From the NCBI RefSeq assembly GCF_000238295.3, contig NZ_AHCD03000034.1:308191-372190 (forward strand): a stretch of 64,000 nucleotides of DNA. The letters are read 5' to 3'. Shown here piece after piece: positions 34,600 through 41,962 of the stretch. How positions within the stretch are numbered: the first letter of the stretch is position 1; each line of letters opens with the position of its first letter. Below the pieces are notes generated by a model, which saw only the letters and a program-made list of their open reading frames with translations, had not been told where the DNA came from and searched no databases. The DNA comes from Pseudoalteromonas rubra. Its GTDB lineage: Bacteria > Pseudomonadota > Gammaproteobacteria > Enterobacterales > Alteromonadaceae. The position numbers were made by a program, and so were the translations under genes.

Positions 34600-35085
34600 T
34601 TAATTCAGTAGGTCGAGGGATTGCTGTGGTTCGTCGAGCTGTTCAGCTTCGAGCTTGTGATAGGCCAGATCCTGCATCAGCAGCACAATCTGTTCAGCAA
34701 CATGCTGCGCGTTGCCATTGCCTGCTTCCAGCTGCATCGTCATACCGATCACCTGGTTAGCAAACTGGTTTAGATGGCTCAGCGTTGGCATGCTGGGCTT
34801 TTTACCCTTGGGCATATCAACCACCAGCTTATCCAGACTGTGTGCCATGTACTGCAATGGGTATTCACGCCCAGTTGCGGCCATATAGGGGATCAACAAA
34901 CTGGCAGGCATATCGCCATTACCCAGATACTTGTACAACATATCGGGGCTTACACCGGTTCTGTCTGCAATGCGTGGTACGCTCATATTCCGTGTAGCCT
35001 GCGCGTGCTCCTTACACAGCTGCAAGGCTTCCGGCAAACTGCGCGCTACAACCCGGCTCCATTGGCGGCGTTTAGGCTTAGTCAT
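34600..35085 (-). CDS. HTH early phage protein
   Basis: A 161-residue protein. An HTH-like segment (SVPRIADRTGVSPDMLYKYL) lies near residue 40, followed by a helical region. The start MTKPKRR at 35085 has GGAGG six bases upstream; the longer frame from 35097 is less likely. Homologous-looking HTH proteins stand near the start of early operons in Mu-like phages. It is the first well-supported gene left of the regulatory region. Confidence 0.75.
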   Translation of the reverse strand: MTKPKRRQWSRVVARSLPEALQLCKEHAQATRNMSVPRIADRTGVSPDMLYKYLGNGDMPASLLIPYMAATGREYPLQYMAHSLDKLVVDMPKGKKPSMPTLSHLNQFANQVIGMTMQLEAGNGNAQHVAEQIVLLMQDLAYHKLEAEQLDEPQQSLDLLN

Positions 35086-35452
35086 AATCGCCTCCATTTT
35101 GCAATGCTGTAGCAGGGGTTTTGCCGTTCCAAAAATTCAGTTTTTTTGGAACTTCACTTTGTCCCACCTGGCTGGCTAGTATTTGATCATCGCCAGTACA
35201 GAGGATCAAACCATGCAAACCAGCTTTTATAACCATCAGTTTAATAACTTGCTTGAGTGGCTGTGTGTAGACGACAAACCGGTTCAATATATTAAACCTG
35301 TGAGCGCACGGGCATTGCGAACTCTGCTCCTGGCGCTTGGCCAGTACAGGCATATTGAACGTCGGGTGTATGTAAACAGGCTCTACCAACAACAAAACGC
35401 GGCTTTGTTGGCGCTGATAGCTTTGTGCTATGTAAAACGTGATCAGCTTCAT
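35078..35452 (-). CDS. Uncertain early ORF (antisense alternative to 35213-35530)
   Basis: A 124-codon frame with a good ribosome-binding site (AGGAG, 8 bases before ATG at 35452) and a stop that overlaps the next early gene by 8 bases. This favours it being an operon member. The composition is odd and no family is recognised. It overlaps almost entirely with an opposite-strand frame, so probably only one is real. A repressor-type operator (35281-35298) lies within it. Confidence 0.4.
   Translation of the reverse strand: MKLITFYIAQSYQRQQSRVLLLVEPVYIHPTFNMPVLAKRQEQSSQCPCAHRFNILNRFVVYTQPLKQVIKLMVIKAGLHGLILCTGDDQILASQVGQSEVPKKLNFWNGKTPATALQNGGDYD
35126..35152. promoter_or_regulatory. Perfect 10-base inverted repeat before the early HTH gene
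   Basis: GTTCCAAAAA and TTTTTGGAAC flank seven bases. It lies 41 bases before the start at 35085 and is unlike the repressor operators. It may be the binding site of one of the HTH proteins. Confidence 0.5.
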
Positions 35453-35530
35453 TGTGTGGCTCCTGTAAGGTCGGTAACTCAGTTACTGATTAGTTGGTTA
35501 CTCAGCCCTTACGAGGCCAGTAGCTGTTGA
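35213..35530 (+). CDS. Uncertain rightward ORF
   Basis: A 105-residue frame beginning MQTSFYNHQFNNLLEWLCVD behind an AGAGGA site, helical and Leu-rich in the middle (ALRTLLLALGQYRHIE). It is convergent with the Ner-like gene and overlaps its end by 22 bases. Codon use looks natural, but the frame faces the antisense ORF at 35078-35452 and includes operator-like sequence. No family is recognised. Confidence 0.4.
   Translation: MQTSFYNHQFNNLLEWLCVDDKPVQYIKPVSARALRTLLLALGQYRHIERRVYVNRLYQQQNAALLALIALCYVKRDQLHCVAPVRSVTQLLISWLLSPYEASSC
35281..35298. promoter_or_regulatory. Repressor-type operator O3
   Basis: GGTTCAATATATTAAACC is an inverted repeat (GGTTyAA, 4 bases, TTAAACC) of the same type as O1 and O2 at the cI-like gene. 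The match to O1 extends past the palindrome (ATTAAACCTGT). It probably lets the repressor silence leftward early transcription. Confidence 0.6.
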
Positions 35531-35796
35531 ACGGCCTGCACCTGATCCTGACGGCGGTGCTTACGGGGAGAAACATAGTGCGGACAATCAGAAAATACTT
35601 CTCCGACGGGCTTGCCCAGAACTTTGGCTATTGCCTCTGCAATGCGCAAAGACTGGGTTTGACGACTGATCACGCCAGAGACGGCTGTGAGCGAAACACC
35701 AATGGCTTCAGCCATAACACTAAGCGAATAGCCCTTTTTAGAGAGCGCTTGCTTAATTTGATCTGCGCTCATAGGTTTAATTTCATGTGCTTTCAT
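35509..35796 (-). CDS. Ner/Nlp-like DNA-binding regulator
   Basis: A 95-residue protein. The N-terminal 75 residues resemble Mu Ner and Nlp: MSADQIKQALSKKGYSLSVM, then AIGVSLTAVSGVISRQTQSL and IAEAIAKVLGKPVGEVFSD. Ner turns down early transcription and the repressor promoter after induction. It is divergent from the cI-like gene across a 130-base operator region. A palindrome GTAAC-TCA-GTTAC lies just past its stop (about 35475-35490). Confidence 0.85.
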   Translation of the reverse strand: MKAHEIKPMSADQIKQALSKKGYSLSVMAEAIGVSLTAVSGVISRQTQSLRIAEAIAKVLGKPVGEVFSDCPHYVSPRKHRRQDQVQAVQQLLAS

Positions 35797-35883
35797 AGTA
35801 CATTACCGTTTTGGTTGACCCTTACATTGTGATTTTGGCGAATCGTTGGAATGTAGGGGTTTGGTTTAAGTTGAGATAAGTAT

Positions 35884-35936
35884 AGGTTTAATTTATTAAA
35901 CCTGTCAAACTTTATCGGTTTAATAAATTGAACTAT
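35884..35936. promoter_or_regulatory. Repressor operators O1 and O2
   Basis: O1 (about 35884-35903) is AGGTTTAA, 4 bases, TTAAACCT. O2 (about 35918-35936) is GGTTTAA, 4 bases, TTGAACT, and covers the repressor start codon. A further half site GGTTTAA lies near 35860-35866. They sit between the divergent cI-like and Ner-like genes, so the repressor probably controls both, including itself. Confidence 0.7.
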
Positions 35937-36326
35937 TTAAAACTCGAACGAGAGCGATTGGGTCTTAGTCAGCGCGAAGTGTATGATTTTATACACGCGT
36001 CTAAAGGCACTTATATTCGTTGGGAAAGTGGGAAATCAATTCCATCAGATAAGCTCGCAGAGCTTGCTGGACTTGGCTTTGATATTAGCTATGTAGTTAC
36101 AGGAAAAAGAGGAAGCTCAGAAAATACTGGCGTTTCCACTGAGGATCTTGAGAAAGCAATTACTACGTTTTTGTTCAATACTGGTGAGTTGGGTCTATTA
36201 ACGAAGTCGGATTCAGTTGAAGTTGAAGCTTTAGTCAATATGGCTATGTTTACAATTTCAAAGGTATCAAATATTGAACTAGACGACATCAAAAGTGAGC
36301 CGTCCGATCAGTCTAATGCTTCTTAG
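35928..36326 (+). CDS. cI-like HTH repressor (lysogeny regulator)
   Basis: A 132-residue protein starting at a TTG codon within O2. Residues 1-58 are an XRE-type HTH (MNYLKLERERLGLSQREVYD, then GTYIRWESGKSIPSDKLAEL). The rest is a helical oligomerisation-like region without a LexA-type peptidase motif. It is the only rightward gene in the regulatory block and divergent from ner, so it is the likely lysogenic repressor. Its 3' end overlaps the convergent gene at 36313. Confidence 0.8.
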   Translation: MNYLKLERERLGLSQREVYDFIHASKGTYIRWESGKSIPSDKLAELAGLGFDISYVVTGKRGSSENTGVSTEDLEKAITTFLFNTGELGLLTKSDSVEVEALVNMAMFTISKVSNIELDDIKSEPSDQSNAS

Positions 36327-36630
36327 TATAGTGAAGTAAATCTACAACGTTATGCTGTGAGCCATTGCATTTTCTTGCAGCAATACCTTCAGCCAAAAAC
36401 AAATTGAAACGCTCGTTCCATTCCATCAGAGCTTCATACTTTAGTGTTACATCTGAAATACTCTCAATAGATTCTCTTTCTCGGATAAAATCGTTCAATT
36501 GACTCCGATTCTCTGAATTGTTCTCCCGAGGTTCAAATGCAACCCTGTCAGCACCTCTCAATACAGAAGCTTTGAGTAGCAAGATACTGATCCAGGCAAC
36601 GAGAAACGATAAATATAATATACTCCCCAT
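36313..36630 (-). CDS. Small single-TM membrane protein (accessory)
   Basis: A 105-residue protein. Residues 1-22 (GSILYLSFLVAWISILLLKA) are one membrane segment; the rest is a charged soluble tail with a coiled stretch. It overlaps the next upstream gene by one base. No family is recognised. It belongs to a three-gene leftward cargo operon with AT-rich sequence unlike the surrounding phage core. Confidence 0.6.
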   Translation of the reverse strand: MGSILYLSFLVAWISILLLKASVLRGADRVAFEPRENNSENRSQLNDFIRERESIESISDVTLKYEALMEWNERFNLFLAEGIAARKCNGSQHNVVDLLHYTKKH

Positions 36631-37148
36631 TACGAAGCCTCGCCTCTTCTAGCTACTGTATTTCGGACATGTTTATATAGAGCTTTGCACAGCGGAAGTG
36701 TAAGTATGAGAGTTATAACTACATTCCCTGTATTTATAGCGATTTGATAAGCACTTTCAAAGATACGTGTTTGCATCACTACAGCATCAAAATAGTAGAC
36801 GATTTGTACCAAACCTAAGAAAGCATAGGCGATCATCACGCTCATGGCTTCAAACTCTACTTTTGCCTTCAACTGCACATGAAATGCGTAGATAAGTGTA
36901 ATACTTATGGCATCTATTGTTGCCCAGCTTCCAAACCAAAAAATGAATCCTGCTTCCTTGGATAAGGCAAACAAATAACTTTCGATTCTGAGGTTTATGA
37001 ATTGGGTAATTAACCAAGTCACGGCTGTAATATAGTAAGACCTGGAACCAAGCCTTTTACTAAACATTAAGATTGGTGCCACGAGCGATAGGCACCAGAT
37101 CCATGTGTTTATGTTATGTAATTCATCAACATAATTGGCAAACATCAA
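36630..37148 (-). CDS. Multi-pass membrane protein (accessory)
   Basis: A 172-residue protein with about five hydrophobic segments, including INTWIWCLSLVAPILMF, FIFWFGSWATIDAISITLIY, MIAYAFLGLVQIVYYF and TGNVVITLILTLPLC. The basic C-terminus (RNTVARRGEAS) is likely cytoplasmic. It lies 15 bases after the Gly-rich peptide gene. Family unknown; possible roles are peptide immunity, export or superinfection exclusion. Confidence 0.65.
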   Translation of the reverse strand: MMFANYVDELHNINTWIWCLSLVAPILMFSKRLGSRSYYITAVTWLITQFINLRIESYLFALSKEAGFIFWFGSWATIDAISITLIYAFHVQLKAKVEFEAMSVMIAYAFLGLVQIVYYFDAVVMQTRIFESAYQIAINTGNVVITLILTLPLCKALYKHVRNTVARRGEAS

Positions 37149-37163
37149 AATACCACCAGAGTA

Positions 37164-37442
37164 CTAACCACCGGAACTACCTAAATCAGTGACTTTGATT
37201 GCTCTTCTGTAAGGCTTGGTAGGGTCATTACCGCTTCCATTTCCTCCTGAAATCCGAGCAGCTTCAAATTCACATAGAAGGTTTTTACCTCTGTCATCAC
37301 TATTTGTATAACGCGAGGTTTGTTTAACTTTGCTTGCTTGGGTGGGATCCCCACCTCGGTCACCTCCCCCCGTCACAGCACCATAAACACTACCGAGCAA
37401 CTTCGAAGGAATTGCTTTGTAAGATAACGTTCTTAATTTCAT
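37164..37442 (-). CDS. Gly-rich small protein with double-Gly-like leader (accessory)
   Basis: A 92-residue protein starting at 37442 with AGGAG 8 bases upstream; the longer frame from 37493 includes an unlikely hydrophobic extension. The N-terminus MKLRTLSYKAIPSKLLGSVY is followed by GAVTGGGDRGGDPTQ, where GG could be a leader-peptide cleavage site. The rest is polar and Gly-rich with a single Cys and ends GSSGG. It heads a three-gene operon with two membrane proteins. No family is recognised. Confidence 0.55.
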   Translation of the reverse strand: MKLRTLSYKAIPSKLLGSVYGAVTGGGDRGGDPTQASKVKQTSRYTNSDDRGKNLLCEFEAARISGGNGSGNDPTKPYRRAIKVTDLGSSGG

Positions 37443-37493
37443 GTATTTACTCCTTTTGAAAAAGTAAACACAGCTTAGCAGGAATGAAAGCAA

Positions 37494-37903
37494 TGACTTT
37501 TAAACTGGTTTAAGAATCATTAAAAAATAAATGGGAGGCAACTCGCAAATCCCTGGCTGCTAGTGCTGGCTACAATTCCATTAACCTAAAGGTAACATAA
37601 ACCTTTTTCTAAAGTATACCCTCAACGTTAACTTTTTAGGTAAATTTATTGAGTATTTCTGAGATGTTACTAGGTTTTTAAATGCTCTTTTTATTAACCA
37701 ATCAAACTGCTAGAGCGTAGTTCTAAAACCTGATTTGTTAACAACTTGATGACTTATAAATATTTTTGAGTTATCTAAAGAACTTGCTATGATATTTTTC
37801 ATAGCAAAATCCCCCCTGATTTTGACTTAGTTAAAATAAGCAAGGACATGCTTCTCCTCTTTATCAACGAAGCTGCTCCAACGAGACTCTCAACAGGTAC
37901 TAC
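37494..37903. other. Divergent AT-rich intergenic region between two cargo modules
   Basis: About 410 bases without a credible gene. It must hold the promoters for the leftward peptide operon and the rightward NA37 operon. The clear structure is the inverted repeat GCTATGA/TCATAGC at 37786-37805. TTGACT and TTAAAATAA occur near 37820-37840, but no well-spaced promoter pair can be asserted. Confidence 0.5.
37786..37805. promoter_or_regulatory. Inverted repeat upstream of the NA37 module
   Basis: GCTATGA, six bases, TCATAGC: a perfect 7-base inverted repeat about 100 bases before the first gene. It could be an operator for a regulator of the module. No regulator gene is adjacent. Confidence 0.45.
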
Positions 37904-38950
37904 ATGGCAATAAAACACGTAATAATTCACGTAGTAAAACGTGATAAAGATGGCGAAAGGCTAACCAAGCAACTTCGAGATCATGAAAACAACACCGACG
38001 GGCTTACAAAGCAACTTACTGATGGATTACTGGAGTTATTTTCTAACGCGCACCTCAACATAGGCGAATTTGGCGTAGATGGAGATAACAATGCAACTCC
38101 TGTATTTGAGCAGAAATTGCGTGACTTCTACGATGACGATTGCAATTGTAGCAATTTTGTAGATTTGACGCAGGCACTTGCAAATCGTTATGAAGCTATT
38201 ATTGTTGGTGACCAGCTTCATTCTGTTAAAGGTGGTTATCTGATTTTTTATCAGTACGAAAGGAATCATGATGATTGGTTAGGTGTGGCAGTGGTTAAAA
38301 AAACCGAAGGCATAGACGTATCAGTCGACCTTGATGTAGTAGCAAGTGAAATACTGGAACTCAATAAGCTACACCTTGGTGCAGCTATCAACCTGACACA
38401 ATGGAAAGACGCTCTAACCTCTAGATATATAAGATTTAAAACAGGTCGAGCGACAGAGCTTAGGGAATATTTCGAAAAGTTTATAGGTTGTCAACGCGAT
38501 AAAGAAGCAGCGAAAAGAGAAACCAAACAACTAAAAAAGGCTATTCAAGACTTTGCCAAAAATACTTGCGGCATGAATGATGATGTTGCTTCTCAAAAAG
38601 TGACGCAGGCACATGATTACGTAAAGGAAAGACAGAAAGCAGGTGAACCAGTGAAACTTAGCCATGTTTCTAACCACGTATTCCCTGATAGAGCTGATGA
38701 ATTTGCGCAGCAAGCTAGGCAGGAATATGACCTTCCTGAAGATTTGGCTATCGACTCAACAGAGCTAAAACGGTATAAAAAGCTCTCTGGTTCTGGAAAA
38801 GGTATTTCCATCAGCTTTGATAGAGAAAAGCTAAATACCGTTGTAAAATATGATTTAGAGCGGAAGCAGCTAACTTTCAATGAGATCCCTAACTCATTAC
38901 GTGAAGCAATTGAAAAAGAGCTTTTAGAAGAAAATAACGTAGAAGACTAA
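37904..38950 (+). CDS. NA37/NdpA-like nucleoid-associated protein (accessory)
   Basis: A 348-residue protein resembling the NA37 family (E. coli NdpA/YejK): GGYLIFYQYERNHDDWLGVA, LNKLHLGAAINLTQWKDALT, then YIRFKTGRATELREYFEKFI and a C-terminal KGISISFDREKL region. YejK-type proteins bind the nucleoid; several relatives are encoded beside defence genes. It is followed by a membrane protein with a one-base overlap, so the two act together. The base composition is AT-richer than the flanking phage genes. Role inferred: sensing or binding DNA in an anti-phage or exclusion module. Confidence 0.75.
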   Translation: MAIKHVIIHVVKRDKDGERLTKQLRDHENNTDGLTKQLTDGLLELFSNAHLNIGEFGVDGDNNATPVFEQKLRDFYDDDCNCSNFVDLTQALANRYEAIIVGDQLHSVKGGYLIFYQYERNHDDWLGVAVVKKTEGIDVSVDLDVVASEILELNKLHLGAAINLTQWKDALTSRYIRFKTGRATELREYFEKFIGCQRDKEAAKRETKQLKKAIQDFAKNTCGMNDDVASQKVTQAHDYVKERQKAGEPVKLSHVSNHVFPDRADEFAQQARQEYDLPEDLAIDSTELKRYKKLSGSGKGISISFDREKLNTVVKYDLERKQLTFNEIPNSLREAIEKELLEENNVED

Positions 38951-40146
38951 TGCAACCACACATTACCGAGGTTTATGCCAGGGTGTTTTCAGCACTCAAA
39001 GATAGAAAAGCAAGCCATGACGAATTTACAGGCTTTCTTTCTATTACTCCTGAGCTGGAAAAAGACCTTGTGTTTCTTTGTGATGAAGGCATAACCTCGG
39101 GCTCTTATGATTTCACCAAAGATGGTAAGCCTAGAGGAAGCGCTAACTTAGGCACGCTAATACCCGCCAACTTTCAAGACTGTGTGTTTGAAGTCGAACT
39201 GTCTAAGACTTATATTAAACCGGATTCAGTTGTTTGTGCTAGCTGGTCTGATTTACTAAAAGATGAAACGAAGGTAAAAAAACCAGTAAAGCATATTTTT
39301 TTCACAGATTCATCTATTTTACTGTCACCCGGTAGTACGGATGCACAATACATAAATTACCTGAAACTTAGTGAAGCGTACAAATTTATAAAAGAACTGG
39401 CCGAATCAACAGAGGGGGGAGACAAGACGATTTTTTATGAGCGCCCTCTTAGTTTCGAATTTACTCTCACAGAATCAGATCTTACTCACCCGATCGACCT
39501 TGATGCGCTAGAAAAGCTCATGAAGAAAGATTTGCACCAAGAGGCGATTGCTTGCTTGATATGTAAAGAGCTAGTCAGCTTTTTAAAGGACATCGATATA
39601 AAGCAAAGATTTAGCTATCTAATCCAGCACATGAGCTCCTTGGTTTCTAATGTTCTTTTAAGCTATCAAAGTTACGTGGAAAGCTACACGTTTGACAAGG
39701 TAAGGAAGGAGTACCTTGAAAAAAAGACAGAATACATCAGCGACATTCATGAAGTTTTCAATACTATGGCTACCAAATTGCTATCACTCCCAGCTGGTAT
39801 TTGGTTTGCAACAACCCAAATAAATCAAATGCCAACAGGTGGGCTTGAAAGTATGCCATTTGCAAAAAATCTAACGGTCCTTATCACTGTTGCTTTACTT
39901 GTAATTTTGTTGGTTGTTAGCCTGATTGATCAGTTCGAAGTCTTAAAAGTTCATAAATCGGAGTATTCTGAGGTATTTGATGAACTTAAAGGTAGCTTTG
40001 AAGAGGAGGCCACAAAAATTCAAGAAGCCAAAGATAGAATTGATAGTGCATATACCAAAGTCTGCATAAAACTTGGTTTCGCGATATTTGCAGCACTCGT
40101 TTTATTTGGCCTCACCCTGTTTCTATTCTGTAAAGCCTACGCGTAG
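38950..40146 (+). CDS. Two-TM membrane protein of unknown function (accessory)
   Basis: A 398-residue protein. Residues 1-280 are soluble, with helices and a coiled region (KVRKEYLEKKTEYISDIHEV). Two membrane segments follow: FAKNLTVLITVALLVILLVV (about residues 305-330) and KLGFAIFAALVLFGLTLFLF near the C-terminus, with a charged helical loop between. It starts inside the stop of the NA37 gene (TAATG). No family is recognised. The layout, a large sensor-like domain plus C-terminal membrane hairpin, suits a membrane effector. The stop is 2 bases before the late promoter repeat. Confidence 0.65.
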   Translation: MQPHITEVYARVFSALKDRKASHDEFTGFLSITPELEKDLVFLCDEGITSGSYDFTKDGKPRGSANLGTLIPANFQDCVFEVELSKTYIKPDSVVCASWSDLLKDETKVKKPVKHIFFTDSSILLSPGSTDAQYINYLKLSEAYKFIKELAESTEGGDKTIFYERPLSFEFTLTESDLTHPIDLDALEKLMKKDLHQEAIACLICKELVSFLKDIDIKQRFSYLIQHMSSLVSNVLLSYQSYVESYTFDKVRKEYLEKKTEYISDIHEVFNTMATKLLSLPAGIWFATTQINQMPTGGLESMPFAKNLTVLITVALLVILLVVSLIDQFEVLKVHKSEYSEVFDELKGSFEEEATKIQEAKDRIDSAYTKVCIKLGFAIFAALVLFGLTLFLFCKAYA

Positions 40147-40148
40147 AA

Positions 40149-40171
40149 TTTATTAATCTAGTTTAAAATAC
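40149..40171 (+). promoter_or_regulatory. Late promoter, Plys-like (23-base repeat copy 1)
   Basis: A 23-base sequence with core TTAATCTAGTTTAAAATAC that recurs without change at 49690-49712. TAAAAT can serve as the -10; no -35 is seen, as expected for an activator-dependent late promoter. It lies 55 bases before the endolysin gene, the position of Plys in Mu. Confidence 0.75.
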
Positions 40172-40226
40172 ATCCAACTAGCCTCGGGGCACTCTGTCAC
40201 AAACACCTTGTTTGCCGGAGTGCACA

Positions 40227-40868
40227 ATGCAATTTCCTAACCTTGAAAAAGTAAAGCAGCAGCCAGACGTAGCCGCCGCTTTATCAAACTACTCACCTAA
40301 GTTCACAGACTGCATACTGACTATTTTGCACCACGAAGGGGCTTTTCGTCGTGACGGAGGTCTGAACAACCATGCCAGTGATCGTGGTGGCCTTACTAAA
40401 TATGGAATTAGCCAAAAAGCCTATCCTCGCCTGGACATACGAAACCTGGATCTAACCAAAGCAGTGCGCCTTTATTACCGAGATTACTGGGAGCCGATGC
40501 AATGCGACCATGTGCCCACAGGACTGGCATTAATGCTGCTGGACGGTGCAGTTCAGCATGGTGTTGATGGTATGACCCGTATGGTACAAGGCACTGTAAG
40601 CGCAGCTATTGATGGCCTATTTGGCTCACTGACCTTAAAAGCTGTACTGGGAAAAATGCCAAGCCAGCTTATCACTGGACTACTGGCAGAGCGCAGCCGG
40701 TTGTACTTCGGCATTTGCCAGGATGACCCGACGCAACGGATCAATCTAAACGGCTGGTTCAATCGCCTGGCCCAGGTAACTGAACGCTGCTTTACCACAC
40801 TGGCCAGCGATTACCTTAGCACACTAACTAGCCGTGCATATGGAGGACCAGAGCATGGACATAGCTGA
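40227..40868 (+). CDS. Phage endolysin (glycoside hydrolase 108-type)
   Basis: A 213-residue protein. Residues about 30-75 carry the GH108 pattern: ILHHEGAFRRDGGLNNHASD then RGGLTKYGISQKAYP, with the catalytic Glu in HHEG. A C-terminal PG_binding_3-type region includes QHGVDGMTRMVQ and DGLFGSLTLKAV. The ATG at 40227 has GGAG 7 bases upstream; the frame from a TTG at 40212 is less likely. It hydrolyses peptidoglycan at lysis and opens the late operon, as lys does in Mu. Confidence 0.92.
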   Translation: MQFPNLEKVKQQPDVAAALSNYSPKFTDCILTILHHEGAFRRDGGLNNHASDRGGLTKYGISQKAYPRLDIRNLDLTKAVRLYYRDYWEPMQCDHVPTGLALMLLDGAVQHGVDGMTRMVQGTVSAAIDGLFGSLTLKAVLGKMPSQLITGLLAERSRLYFGICQDDPTQRINLNGWFNRLAQVTERCFTTLASDYLSTLTSRAYGGPEHGHS

Positions 40869-41079
40869 TAAAGCACAAGTGATCCGTGATCAGGAATTAG
40901 AACGCGCCCTCAACGAAAACCGAGCTCACTTTGTGGGAGAGGATTTGGACTTTCTGCACTGCCTGGAATGCGGCGCAGAAATTCCACCTGAGCGCCGAGC
41001 AGCCATCCACCGCTGCAAATTGTGCATTGACTGCCAGACCAGGCAAGAAGCCCAAGCCAGACACTATAGGAAATCCTGA
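40855..41079 (+). CDS. TraR/DksA-type zinc-finger protein
   Basis: A 74-residue protein with a C4 zinc finger: HCLECGAEIPPERRAA and CKLCIDCQ. The ATG at 40855 follows GGAGG by 8 bases, inside the end of the endolysin gene (14-base overlap). Phage TraR-like proteins can bind the RNA polymerase secondary channel without ppGpp and retune transcription. Confidence 0.88.
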   Translation: MDIADKAQVIRDQELERALNENRAHFVGEDLDFLHCLECGAEIPPERRAAIHRCKLCIDCQTRQEAQARHYRKS

Positions 41080-41390
41080 TGGAATTTTTAATTGAATGGT
41101 GGAAGCAAATGGTCGCCGCTGGTGTGGTTATCGTAGGCGCAGGTTCCATAGCCTGGTTAAGAGCAACGTTCGTGAGTCGAGTAAAGCACGATGAACTTGA
41201 GCAACGGATAAGCGCCGTAGAACGTCGCGTTGAAGATATGCCCAGCGTTGAGGACTTTCACGGACTAGAAAAAAGTTTACTGGAAGTGGGCGGCAAAATC
41301 GACGCGCTATCTCCACAACTTGGTGACCTTAAACGAGTTACCGATTTACTAATGGAAAACGAACTACGAGGAACCAGAAATGCCGAATGA
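41079..41390 (+). CDS. DUF2730 family protein, single TM
   Basis: A 103-residue protein. An N-terminal membrane segment (MVAAGVVIVGAGSIAWL) is followed by a charged coiled coil. DUF2730 proteins stand beside lysis genes in Mu-like phages and may be holin or spanin-like, but this is not shown. It overlaps the zinc-finger gene by one base. Confidence 0.8.
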   Translation: MEFLIEWWKQMVAAGVVIVGAGSIAWLRATFVSRVKHDELEQRISAVERRVEDMPSVEDFHGLEKSLLEVGGKIDALSPQLGDLKRVTDLLMENELRGTRNAE

Positions 41391-41652
41391 TCTGAATTTG
41401 GATTTAACACCAACCGAAACCGGGCGCATGGATTACGACGCGACGAAAGTTATTTATCAGCTACAGGAGTGGCATGCCAGCCGTGTAGACCAGCTAAACA
41501 CGGTTGTTCAATCACCAAAAAGCACAAGCATTCAAATTGGTGATATCGAACTGACAACCGCCAGAGAAACAGGTGCTTTCAAAGCCGGTGTTAGTTTAGC
41601 GCTTACTTTGCTTGGCACCTTGCCCATTCACGTTAAAGAGCCTGAGGACTAA
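41380..41652 (+). CDS. Small hypothetical phage protein
   Basis: A 90-residue acidic protein, MPNDLNLDLTPTETGRMDYD onward, with a hydrophobic stretch near the C-terminus (AGVSLALTLLGTLPI) that may be a membrane segment. It overlaps the DUF2730 gene by 11 bases. Position in the lysis block suggests a role in lysis, without proof. Confidence 0.65.
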   Translation: MPNDLNLDLTPTETGRMDYDATKVIYQLQEWHASRVDQLNTVVQSPKSTSIQIGDIELTTARETGAFKAGVSLALTLLGTLPIHVKEPED

Positions 41653-41656
41653 CATC

Positions 41657-41962
41657 ATGCCAATTGCACAAGTACAAGCCGAACATCAGCGGCTAACCAT
41701 TCTCATTGCTCTGAATGAGTCCCCGGACTACGGAGCCAATACCAGCATGTTATCTGACGTATTAGCTCAGTTTGCTTTGGGCTGTAGCCAGGACCAGTTG
41801 AAGACGTTGCTTAACTGGCTTGAGCAAAATGGCTATGTCTCTTTGGAAAGACTCACTGAAAACACTTGGATTGCCAAAATCACACGTTCAGGCATTGATG
41901 TTGCCGAAGGTGTGAGCGTTGTTCCTGGCATCAAACGTCCCGGCCCCCGGAGCCACCCATGA
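41657..41962 (+). CDS. VpaChn25_0724-like phage protein (Mu gp26 position)
   Basis: A 101-residue winged-helix-like protein: RLTILIALNESPDYGANTSM, then LKTLLNWLEQNGYVSLERL. The ATG at 41657 has a GAGGA site; the upstream extension to 41612 lies in the previous gene. It precedes the gp27 homolog, as the small ArsR-like gene does in many Mu-like phages. Confidence 0.75.
   Translation: MPIAQVQAEHQRLTILIALNESPDYGANTSMLSDVLAQFALGCSQDQLKTLLNWLEQNGYVSLERLTENTWIAKITRSGIDVAEGVSVVPGIKRPGPRSHP

Noticed and set aside
36313..38950. Resemblance to the Kiwa defence system (multi-TM protein plus second gene)
   Set aside because: The multi-TM gene is on the opposite strand from the NA37-like gene, and that protein has NA37 rather than DUF4868 features; no support for KwaA/KwaB.
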